A stretch of 5,872 bases of DNA, taken from the NCBI GenBank assembly GCA_946480545.1, contig CAMLKY010000157.1, positions 1 to 5,872 of the forward strand. Reading direction: 5' to 3'. The DNA is from an uncultured Acidobacteriota bacterium. Its GTDB lineage: Bacteria > Acidobacteriota > Blastocatellia > Pyrinomonadales > Pyrinomonadaceae. A program made the position numbers and the translations under genes. The notes under the pieces are model-generated. The model saw only the letters and a program-made list of their open reading frames with translations, was not told the origin of the DNA and ran no database searches. Below, piece after piece: positions 1 to 5,872 of this stretch (position 1 is the stretch's first letter; each line of letters starts with the position of its first letter).

Positions 1-200
1 AGCAGGTCGTGCGTCATCGGCCTCTGCGGGACGATCTTCTCGATCTCGAGCGCAATGGCGTTCGCTTCAAACGCTCCTACCCAGATCGGAAGTACGGTCT
101 CGGACTCGACGCCCTTTAGAACGACGATGGGAGTATTTGTATTCGGGTCCATTATCAGCGCCCCGATCTTAACTTCGATCAAACTGTTGCCGTCGTCCAC
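1..200 (-). CDS. Bifunctional nuclease family protein (DUF151/BFN), 5' part only
   Basis: The minus strand from 200 down to the window edge reads 66 complete codons without a stop. The product begins VDDGNSLIEVKIGALIMDP and goes on through VLPIWVGAFEANAIALEIEK to RPMTHDL. The pattern I/MxVKIxxLxxDP, LPIWxGxxEAxAIAxE and RPxTHDL is the hallmark of DUF151. Family members are roughly 130-170 residues long, so more than half is missing here. Plant and archaeal members have been reported to degrade DNA and RNA; the role in most bacteria is unsettled. No signal peptide is visible, so it is probably cytoplasmic. The GTG start at 200-198 is preferred because the frame is closed upstream by the miaB stop, no other start codon lies between them, and AAGGGG sits 5 nt before it. 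A TTG at 182-180 would also give a family-like N-terminus but has no Shine-Dalgarno. The gene very likely shares the miaB transcript. Confidence 0.85.
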   Translation of the reverse strand, partial: MDDGNSLIEVKIGALIMDPNTNTPIVVLKGVESETVLPIWVGAFEANAIALEIEKIVPQRPMTHDL

Positions 201-205
201 TTTAA

Positions 206-211
206 CCCCTT
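206..211 (-). promoter_or_regulatory. Shine-Dalgarno of the DUF151 gene, overlapping the miaB stop
   Basis: On the minus strand the miaB stop TAA (212-210) runs directly into GGGG, giving AAGGGG, then 5 nt (TTAAA) and the GTG start. The last two bases of the miaB stop codon are part of the ribosome-binding site. This suggests that ribosomes finishing miaB restart on the downstream gene, and it decides in favour of the GTG over the downstream TTG. Confidence 0.6.
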
Positions 212-1535
212 AACAAAGCTCTCCGAAAAGCGAGTTCGCCTTTATTTCCCGAATTCTAACACTAACCACGTTGCCGATTAAACTATTTGAGCCCCTGAAA
301 TTCACAAGTTTATGGCATGTCGAGTGGCCCGTGATGTCATCGGAGCTACGTGTCGATACTTTCTCCGCAAGGACCTTGACCGTCTTCCCGAGATACCGCT
401 GCAGCCGCTCGTGCTGCCGCCGCTTTTGCAATCGCTCTAACTCCAGGAAGCGAAGCTTTTTCTCACCCGGGGTGACGTCGTCTTCCATCTCGTATGCCGG
501 CGTGCCCGGGCGGGGCGAGTATTTGAATATATACGCCGAATCAAAACCGCAGTATTCGACAGCACGTTTCGTATCCTCGAAATCCTGTTCGGTCTCACCG
601 GGAAACCCCACGATGATATCTGTGGTCAATGCGACATCGCGGCTCGATTCCTTCAGCTTGTCGATCTTCTTAAAGTAGCTTTCGATCGTGTGCCCGCGCT
701 TCATTCGCTTCAGGACACGATCACTACCTGACTGTACCGGAAGATGGACCCAGTTGCAGAGATTCTCGTTGTCGTTGATCGCGTCGATGATATCGGGATG
801 GAAGTCCCTCGGAAACGACGTGTTGAACTTGATACGCTCGATGCGCGTCGCTGCGACCGCCCGCAACAATCGTGAAAACGGCGTCGCTCCGCGGAATTTC
901 TCGAGACCCGATTCCGTTTTCGGCCTGTAGCTGTTAACGTTCTGGCCGATAAGGTGGATCTCTTTTACGCCCTGGCGCCGCAGCTCGAGCACGTTTCGGA
1001 TGATCGCCGACGCTGGAAGGCTGACTTCCCTGCCGCGTGAAAAGGGAACTATGCAATATGTGCAGAACTTGTTGCAGCCTTCAATGATCGGAACAAATGC
1101 GACGTGGCGCGAATGCCTCTGCGCGTCGGAAACAGACCAGTCGTAATCCGGCTCGCGCTCGCCGAGGTCGGTTACAGCAGCTTCGCCATCCGCGATCCTC
1201 TCGATCGCATCAGCGACGCGGCCCACCGCTTTGGTACCGATCACAAAGTCGATCCCGTGTATCTTATTGAATAGAGTTTCACCCTCGAGCTGTGCGACGC
1301 ATCCCATTACACCGACGACCGGTTTCACGTCGCGGGTGTTACGAATCTCGCCAACACGCGTGTAGAGTTTGTGCTCTGCCTTTTCCCGGACCGAGCACGT
1401 ATTGATCAGAACTACGTCGGCGGACAGCTCGTCGTGAGTCACCTCGAAACCCTTTTCGGCAAGCGATGTCGCGACCCTTTCCGAATCGGAGACATTCATT
1501 TGACAGCCGAAGGTTTCAAGGTAGACTTTTTTCAT
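210..1535 (-). CDS. miaB: tRNA-2-methylthio-N6-dimethylallyladenosine synthase MiaB
   Basis: This radical-SAM enzyme adds a methylthio group to C2 of i6A at position 37 of tRNAs that read codons starting with U, after MiaA has prenylated the base. It stabilises codon-anticodon pairing in the cytoplasm. The 441 residues are normal for the family and all parts are present. The N-terminal MTTase domain (about 1-125) carries the three auxiliary-cluster cysteines C11 (FGCQMN), C47 (NTCSVREKA) and C79 (MGCVAQ). The radical-SAM core (about 140-370) has C154-x3-C158-x2-C161, then the family motifs LIGQNVNSY, LPVQSGSDRVLKRMKRGHT and TDIIVGFPGETEQDF. The TRAM RNA-binding domain is at about 380-441. The NTCSVREKAEHK and GQNVNSY stretches fit MiaB better than RimO or MtaB. 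The ATG at 1535-1533 is the only sensible start, since the frame upstream meets a stop at 1568-1566 with no start codon between. No clear Shine-Dalgarno precedes it. Confidence 0.97.
   Translation of the reverse strand: MKKVYLETFGCQMNVSDSERVATSLAEKGFEVTHDELSADVVLINTCSVREKAEHKLYTRVGEIRNTRDVKPVVGVMGCVAQLEGETLFNKIHGIDFVIGTKAVGRVADAIERIADGEAAVTDLGEREPDYDWSVSDAQRHSRHVAFVPIIEGCNKFCTYCIVPFSRGREVSLPASAIIRNVLELRRQGVKEIHLIGQNVNSYRPKTESGLEKFRGATPFSRLLRAVAATRIERIKFNTSFPRDFHPDIIDAINDNENLCNWVHLPVQSGSDRVLKRMKRGHTIESYFKKIDKLKESSRDVALTTDIIVGFPGETEQDFEDTKRAVEYCGFDSAYIFKYSPRPGTPAYEMEDDVTPGEKKLRFLELERLQKRRQHERLQRYLGKTVKVLAEKVSTRSSDDITGHSTCHKLVNFRGSNSLIGNVVSVRIREIKANSLFGELC
1500..1527 (+). promoter_or_regulatory. 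Candidate sigma-70-type promoter for dnaE, inside miaB
   Basis: A perfect -35 TTGACA (1500-1505) is followed by 16 nt and TAGACT (1522-1527), which matches 4 of 6 bases of TATAAT including the first two and the last. Transcription would start near 1534, leaving a leader of about 16 nt before the dnaE ATG at 1550. The element lies wholly inside miaB: the -35 is the complement of the codons for the cluster cysteine C11 and Q12. Because protein coding also constrains these bases, a chance match is possible. Confidence 0.4.
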
Positions 1536-1549
1536 AGATAGAGTGAGAA

Positions 1550-4500
1550 ATGGATCAGCTAAACTTCAATTCGAGGGATTTCGTCCACCTTCATCTGCAC
1601 TCAGATTATAGCCTTTTACAAAGCACAATCAAATTAAAGCCTCTTGCCGGGCGCCTCACTGAAACCGGTATGAAAGCGTGTGCTTTGACGGATTACGGCA
1701 ACATGTACGGGGCGGTTTCCTTCTACAAAACGATGAAGGAAGCGGGCGTTCGTCCGATCATCGGATACGAGGCTTTCGTGACTGCTGGCAGCCGTTTCGA
1801 TCGAGATTCCGCGGTCCGCGCCGGCGAGCGGCCTTACTACCATCTCGTGCTCCTGGCCAAGGACCTGGAAGGTTATCGGAACCTCGTCTATCTCTCTTCG
1901 AAGGCTTACACCGAGGGACTACATCACAAACCCCGACTCGATAACGAGATCCTTTCCGAATACGCCGGCGGGCTGGTGGCTTTATCGGGAGGAACGAGCG
2001 GTGAGATCTGCCATTTTCTTCGCCAGGGTGATCCGGTGCGAGCGCAAGCTGCGGCTGAACGGTATAAGTCGATCTATGGCGAGGATTTCTATATCGAGAT
2101 AAACGATCACGGGACGGACGAATGTGCTTCGAACATTCGCGCGTTGACGGATCTCGGAAAGAAGCTCGACATTGAGTTGGTAGCCACCAATAACGCCCAC
2201 TATCTTCAGCGTGAAGATGCCCGCGCACACGAGGTCCTGCTTTGCATCGGGGACGGCCGGACGCTGAGCGACGATCGATATACCTTTCCAAGCCAGAACT
2301 TTCATGTCCGCTCGGCTGAAGAGATGTGGTCGATCTTTGGAAGCGAGGCGCCGGCGGCATTAACGAACTCTCTTCGAATCGCTGAAAAATGCGCGGTCGA
2401 GCTTAACATCGATGGCAATAATTTCACGCTGCCGGTGTTTCCGATTCCGACATCAGCGGCAAGCGGCGATGAGTATTTCGAGACGGTGCTCGGTCTGGCC
2501 TTTGAGAACCGAAAGCAGACGGTGTGGCTGCCGATGCAGCAGACCGGCGCGCTTCGCTGTTCGATTGCGGACTATGAGAATCGGCTTCGTCGGGAGATCG
2601 ACGTCATCCGAGCCATGGGATTTCAGGATTACTTCCTGATCACATGGGACTTCATAAAGTACGCGAAGGAAAATGGCATCCCGGTCGGTCCGGGGCGCGG
2701 GTCGGCGGCAGGGTCGCTGGTTGCGTACGTGCTTGAGATCACAGACATCGATCCGCTACAGTACGACCTGCTATTCGAGCGTTTTCTCAATCCGGAGCGC
2801 ATTTCGATGCCGGATATCGACATCGACTTCTGCATCCGCGGCCGCGGTGAGGTGATCAATCACGTCACCGAAGTCTACGGTCGCGAATCGGTTTGCCAGA
2901 TCATTACGTTTGGAACGATGGCCTCGCGGGCGGCGATAAAGGATGTGGGCCGCGCCCTGAACATGCCGTATGGTGACGTCGAGAAGATCGCGAAGCTTAT
3001 CCCGCCTCCGATCCGCGGGCGTAATGTCGGAATCAACCAGGCGATGGAAATGGTTCCGGAGCTCAAGGCGACCGTCGCTTCGGATCCGAAGGTAAAGGAC
3101 CTCGTCGATCTGGCTCTCAAGCTCGAGGGATGCGCGCGTCATTCGTCCGTGCATGCCGCCGGCGTTGTTATCTCGCCAAAGCCGCTTTACGAGATCGTGC
3201 CGGTCGCTGTCTCTGCAAAGGACGAACTGACGAGCCAGTATTCCATGACCGATCTTGAAAAGGTCGGTATGTTGAAGATGGACTTCCTGGCGCTTACGAC
3301 GCTCACGATCATCAACGACTGCCTCGAGTCCCTCAGATCGAAAGCCGGGATAGAGATCGACTGGCGTCACATCTCGCTGAATGACGAGAAGACGATGCAG
3401 TTGTTCGGCGATGGGCGCACCGACGCGGTGTTCCAGTTCGAGTCGAGCGGAATGCAGGAGATCTGTCGCAGGCTGAAACCGAAAGAGCTCGAAGATCTTT
3501 CTGCATTGAATGCGTTGTACCGTCCCGGCCCCATCGATGGCGGGATGATCGACGACTACATCGCGCGACATCGCGGTGAGAAGCGCGTTCGATACCTCGT
3601 TCCGCAGATGGAGGACATTCTACAGAACACCTACGGGGTCCTCGTCTATCAGGAACAGATAATGCAGCTAGCGCAAAAGCTTGCCGGTTACAGCCTCGGC
3701 GAAGCCGACATGATGCGGCGTGCGATGGGTAAGAAGAAGCGCGAGGAGATGGCGGTGCACGAGGAGAAGTTCATCTCCGGCGCGGTCGAACGCGGTATCG
3801 CGAAGGACAAAGCGACTGAGATCTTTACGCTGATGGCCCAGTTCGCGGACTACGGATTTAACCGCAGTCACTCGATCGCGTATGCATATCTCGCCTTCCA
3901 AACTGCGTATCTCAAGGCGCATTACCCGGCTCATTTTTACGCCGCCGTTCTGTCACACGAAGCCGACGACAGCGCAAAGGTCTACAAGTATTCGACCGAG
4001 CTTCGATCGATGGGTTTGCGGCTTCTGCCTCCGGATGTAAACGAAAGCGATGAGGGTTTTACGCCATCGCACGACGCCGTGCGATTCGGCCTGAGCGCGA
4101 TCAAAGGGATAGGCTCGGCCACGGTGAAAGCTGTCGTCGAAGCAAGAAACGGCGGACGCTTCACTTCCCTGTTCGACTTTGTTTCCCGTATCGATCAGGG
4201 CGCGATCGGCCGGCGGGCGATGGAGAGTCTGATCACGTCGGGGGCGTTCGATTCGCTGATGCCCGAGAGCTCGACCACAGGACAGTGGCGTGCCGATCTT
4301 TTTGCAGCCATCGATATAGCACTCTCCGTCAGTCACAAGGCATGGAGCGACCGTGAACGCGGCCAGACTGGCTTATTCGTGGATGAGACCGGCGGCGAGA
4401 AACTCGAGTATGAGGTTCCACGCGTTCGTGCGTGGACGCAGACCGAGATCTCCACCCAGGAGAAGGCATCCATTGGGTTCTACCTTTCGGTGCATCCGCT

Positions 4501-5065
4501 GGATAATTACAAAGAGATTCTCGCCGGATTGCGTATCAAGAACATCGCGGACCATGAAGAGTTACGCGCCGGCGACATCATCACGATAGCTGGAACTGTT
4601 TCGGCGTTCCAGGTAAGACAGAGCAAGAAAGGAAATCGCTTTTGCATGTTCCGGCTCGAGGATCAGTCGACCGGCGTCAAGTGCCTGGCATGGTCCGACA
4701 CATACTCTAAGTTCTCGCAGATATTCAAAAATGATGAGCTGCTGAGAATCGACGGCAAGGTCGAATCGGCCGAGGGGCAGGACATTACGATCATCATTCA
4801 GGACGCGCGTTCCCTGACCGAAGCAAAATCAAAGAACGCACGATCCGTGAATATCGCGCTGCCTGCAAACAAATTCGATGAGGAGTATCTGCACGACCTA
4901 CTGACCCTGCTGAATTCGGAAAGCGGGCGGTGCGAGGTGTTTCTCAATCTGAAGCTTGATGATTTGAGCGTGAGGCTTCATTCTGAGCCGGTCCGGATAC
5001 AGGGCTCAAGCCGGCTCGAGGCGGACCTCCGTAGCCGCGGGTGCGAAGTCGAATGGACAATGTAG
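1550..5065 (+). CDS. dnaE: DNA polymerase III alpha subunit (DnaE1-type replicative polymerase)
   Basis: This is the catalytic subunit of the chromosomal replicase. Its 1171 residues match DnaE (E. coli about 1160). Order: PHP domain (about 11-280, opening HLHLHSDYS); palm with GPGRGSAAGS (380-389) and the catalytic aspartates D424 and D426 (PDIDIDF) plus D578 (KMDFL); fingers with LYRPGP, VYQEQIM, RRAMGKKK and YGFNRSHS; a helix-hairpin-helix around 846-865; the beta-clamp motif QTGLF (939-943); an OB fold at about 1008-1085; and a C-terminal domain where tau binding is expected. The domain order excludes PolC. Four of nine usual PHP metal ligands appear replaced, so proofreading probably relies on a separate DnaQ-like exonuclease. 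The ATG at 1550 is fixed by an in-frame TGA at 1544-1546 and the absence of another start before the PHP motif. Only a weak purine stretch (GAGTGAG) lies ahead of it. accA follows after 27 nt, probably co-transcribed. Confidence 0.98.
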   Translation: MDQLNFNSRDFVHLHLHSDYSLLQSTIKLKPLAGRLTETGMKACALTDYGNMYGAVSFYKTMKEAGVRPIIGYEAFVTAGSRFDRDSAVRAGERPYYHLVLLAKDLEGYRNLVYLSSKAYTEGLHHKPRLDNEILSEYAGGLVALSGGTSGEICHFLRQGDPVRAQAAAERYKSIYGEDFYIEINDHGTDECASNIRALTDLGKKLDIELVATNNAHYLQREDARAHEVLLCIGDGRTLSDDRYTFPSQNFHVRSAEEMWSIFGSEAPAALTNSLRIAEKCAVELNIDGNNFTLPVFPIPTSAASGDEYFETVLGLAFENRKQTVWLPMQQTGALRCSIADYENRLRREIDVIRAMGFQDYFLITWDFIKYAKENGIPVGPGRGSAAGSLVAYVLEITDIDPLQYDLLFERFLNPERISMPDIDIDFCIRGRGEVINHVTEVYGRESVCQIITFGTMASRAAIKDVGRALNMPYGDVEKIAKLIPPPIRGRNVGINQAMEMVPELKATVASDPKVKDLVDLALKLEGCARHSSVHAAGVVISPKPLYEIVPVAVSAKDELTSQYSMTDLEKVGMLKMDFLALTTLTIINDCLESLRSKAGIEIDWRHISLNDEKTMQLFGDGRTDAVFQFESSGMQEICRRLKPKELEDLSALNALYRPGPIDGGMIDDYIARHRGEKRVRYLVPQMEDILQNTYGVLVYQEQIMQLAQKLAGYSLGEADMMRRAMGKKKREEMAVHEEKFISGAVERGIAKDKATEIFTLMAQFADYGFNRSHSIAYAYLAFQTAYLKAHYPAHFYAAVLSHEADDSAKVYKYSTELRSMGLRLLPPDVNESDEGFTPSHDAVRFGLSAIKGIGSATVKAVVEARNGGRFTSLFDFVSRIDQGAIGRRAMESLITSGAFDSLMPESSTTGQWRADLFAAIDIALSVSHKAWSDRERGQTGLFVDETGGEKLEYEVPRVRAWTQTEISTQEKASIGFYLSVHPLDNYKEILAGLRIKNIADHEELRAGDIITIAGTVSAFQVRQSKKGNRFCMFRLEDQSTGVKCLAWSDTYSKFSQIFKNDELLRIDGKVESAEGQDITIIIQDARSLTEAKSKNARSVNIALPANKFDEEYLHDLLTLLNSESGRCEVFLNLKLDDLSVRLHSEPVRIQGSSRLEADLRSRGCEVEWTM
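1605..1632 (-). promoter_or_regulatory. Candidate sigma-70-type promoter for miaB, inside dnaE
   Basis: Read on the minus strand, TTGATT (1632-1627, 4 of 6 to TTGACA) is followed by 16 nt and a perfect TATAAT (1610-1605). Transcription would start near 1598, giving miaB a leader of about 62 nt. The -10 is the complement of the dnaE codons for D19, Y20 and the first base of S21, in the PHP motif. The surrounding 1501-1640 is about 39% G+C by hand count, lower than sampled gene interiors, as is common for promoter DNA. This is not proof, since HSDYS coding favours AT here. Confidence 0.45.
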
Positions 5066-5092
5066 CACCGGGTTGAAATCTAAAGAAATCAC

Positions 5093-5872
5093 ATGGCAGA
5101 CACAAACAAATCGGCGATCGAGCGAGTACAGACCGCCAGACATCCCGATCGCCCATACTCCACGGATCTCTTCGAAACCATGTTCTCGGACTTTGTCGAA
5201 TTGCATGGCGATCGAAGGTACGCGGATGACCCTGCGCTCGTTACCGGATTCGCGCGGCTGGATGATTTCGAAGTTTTGGTCGTTGGGCAGCAGAAAGGTC
5301 GCGACACGAACCAGCGACGCTTTCGAAATTTTGGAATGCCGAAGCCCGAGGGTTATCGCAAAGCCCTCCGCCTGATGAAGCTGGCGGAGAAGTTCGGGCG
5401 GCCTATCATCTCGTTTATCGATACGCCCGGAGCATATCCTGGAATCGATGCTGAAGAGCGTGGACAGGCGGAGGCGATAGCCTTCAATCTGCGCGAGATG
5501 GCCGGCCTGCGAGTGCCGATCGTCGTCGTGGTCATCGGCGAAGGCGGGTCGGGTGGCGCTCTGGCCATCGGTATCGGCGACCGTGTTTTGATGATGGAGA
5601 ACGCGATCTACTCGGTGATCTCACCCGAGGGATGTGCGGCGATTCTCTGGAAGGATGCAGCTAAAGCAGATCTTGCGGCTTCGGCATTGAGACTGACCGC
5701 AACTGATCTGATGTCGTTCGGTGTAATCGATGAAGTCATTCCCGAGGGTGACGGCTGGCAGATCGAACCCGAGGATTCAAAAGCGAAAACCAGCTCGTTC
5801 GATCGTGTCTCGGCCGATCTGAAGCAAGCTCTGCTAAAGAATCTTAAGGAGCTCTCCGCGATAGAGCCCTCG
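5093..5872 (+). CDS. accA: Acetyl-CoA carboxylase carboxyltransferase subunit alpha, 3' end missing
   Basis: With AccD, AccA forms the carboxyltransferase that moves CO2 from carboxybiotin on AccB to acetyl-CoA, making malonyl-CoA for fatty-acid synthesis. The frame from ATG 5093 is open to the window edge, giving 260 residues. Recognisable motifs are ARHPDRPY (15-22), KGRDTNQ (68-74), [17 protein letters not shown] (79-95), [18 protein letters not shown] (108-125), the glycine-rich [14 protein letters not shown] (147-160), which belongs to the crotonase-like active site, and [15 protein letters not shown] (173-187). By comparison with E. coli AccA, probably only about 20-25 C-terminal residues are missing. 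The N-terminus is about 52 residues shorter than in E. coli: ARHP is at 15-18 instead of about 67-70. An in-frame TAA at 5081-5083 and the dnaE stop just upstream rule out a longer start. The gap of 27 nt has no terminator-like hairpin and only a weak purine stretch (AAAGAAA) as ribosome-binding site. Confidence 0.96.
   Translation, partial: MADTNKSAIERVQTARHPDRPYSTDLFETMFSDFVELHGDRRYADDPALVTGFARLDDFEVLVVGQQKGRDTNQRRFRNFGMPKPEGYRKALRLMKLAEKFGRPIISFIDTPGAYPGIDAEERGQAEAIAFNLREMAGLRVPIVVVVIGEGGSGGALAIGIGDRVLMMENAIYSVISPEGCAAILWKDAAKADLAASALRLTATDLMSFGVIDEVIPEGDGWQIEPEDSKAKTSSFDRVSADLKQALLKNLKELSAIEPS

Noticed and set aside
180..182. TTG as an alternative start of the DUF151 gene
   Set aside because: It would give a family-like N-terminus (MIEVKIGAL) but lacks a Shine-Dalgarno, whereas the GTG at 200-198 has AAGGGG 5 nt upstream. 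It cannot be fully excluded.
1525..1535. Run of six A residues right after the miaB start codon (possible slippage site)
   Set aside because: It simply encodes Lys2-Lys3, a common second and third residue pair. No alternative frame product of interest follows.
1758..2360. A 200-codon open frame on the minus strand, antisense to the PHP domain
   Set aside because: Its product is extremely rich in Arg, Pro and Ser with no domain logic, typical of an antisense shadow of a GC-rich gene.
2771..3571. A 266-codon open frame on the minus strand, antisense to dnaE
   Set aside because: It lies opposite the conserved palm and fingers coding sequence, resembles no family I recognise, and has no ribosome-binding site that stands out. 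Long antisense frames are common in genes with this base composition.
5066..5092. Terminator or promoter between dnaE and accA
   Set aside because: The 27 nt show no inverted repeat followed by T residues and no -10/-35 pair with room for a transcript start, so co-transcription is the simpler reading.
5073..5375. A 100-codon plus-strand frame starting just upstream of accA
   Set aside because: It overlaps accA out of frame. The overlapping accA frame encodes unmistakable conserved motifs, so this is a shadow.
1..5872. Apparent abundance of GATC and CGATCG throughout the window
   Set aside because: It was noted by eye and not counted. Frequent GAT and ATC codons and neighbouring arginine CGN codons can produce it, and there is no clustering that suggests an origin or a mismatch-repair or methylation signal.
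1..5872. Mobile element, phage, CRISPR or defence system
   Set aside because: All coding space is taken by four core genes with consistent composition. No transposase, integrase, direct-repeat array or long inverted repeat was seen.

Overview
The window is an ordinary-looking bacterial chromosomal segment with four housekeeping genes, two on each strand, arranged head to head. From left to right it holds the 5' part of a bifunctional-nuclease (DUF151/BFN) gene on the minus strand, complete miaB (tRNA methylthiotransferase) on the minus strand, complete dnaE (DNA polymerase III alpha) on the plus strand, and the 5' part of accA (acetyl-CoA carboxylase carboxyltransferase alpha) on the plus strand. 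Nearly every base is coding. The gaps are 9 nt (miaB to bfn), 14 nt (between the miaB and dnaE start codons) and 27 nt (dnaE to accA). I see no rRNA, tRNA, CRISPR array, insertion sequence or phage gene.

Lines counted by hand in the middles of the genes run at about 57-67% G+C. About 39% of the bases at 1501-1640, around the divergent start codons, are G+C. The protein sequences, a DUF151 gene directly behind miaB, and an AccA with a short N-terminus are most reminiscent of Acidobacteriota (Blastocatellia-like). That placement rests on remembered family resemblance and is tentative. The dnaE-accA order is also found in E. coli and other bacteria, so it is not diagnostic.

The genes form two likely transcription units reading away from position ~1540. 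The leftward unit (miaB-bfn) joins tRNA A37 hypermodification to a DUF151 protein of uncertain role. The rightward unit (dnaE-accA) joins replicative DNA synthesis to the first committed step of fatty-acid synthesis, a pairing that fits growth-linked expression. With only 14 nt between the start codons, each gene's promoter should lie inside the other gene. Good sigma-70-like matches are found there: TTGACA-N16-TAGACT inside miaB for dnaE, and TTGATT-N16-TATAAT inside dnaE for miaB. If both are used, the two mRNAs have complementary 5' ends of about 65 nt.

I found no new multi-gene system. The points worth a second look are the nested divergent promoters, the degenerate metal site in the DnaE PHP domain, the short AccA N-terminus that cannot be extended, and the tight in-frame miaB-bfn junction.
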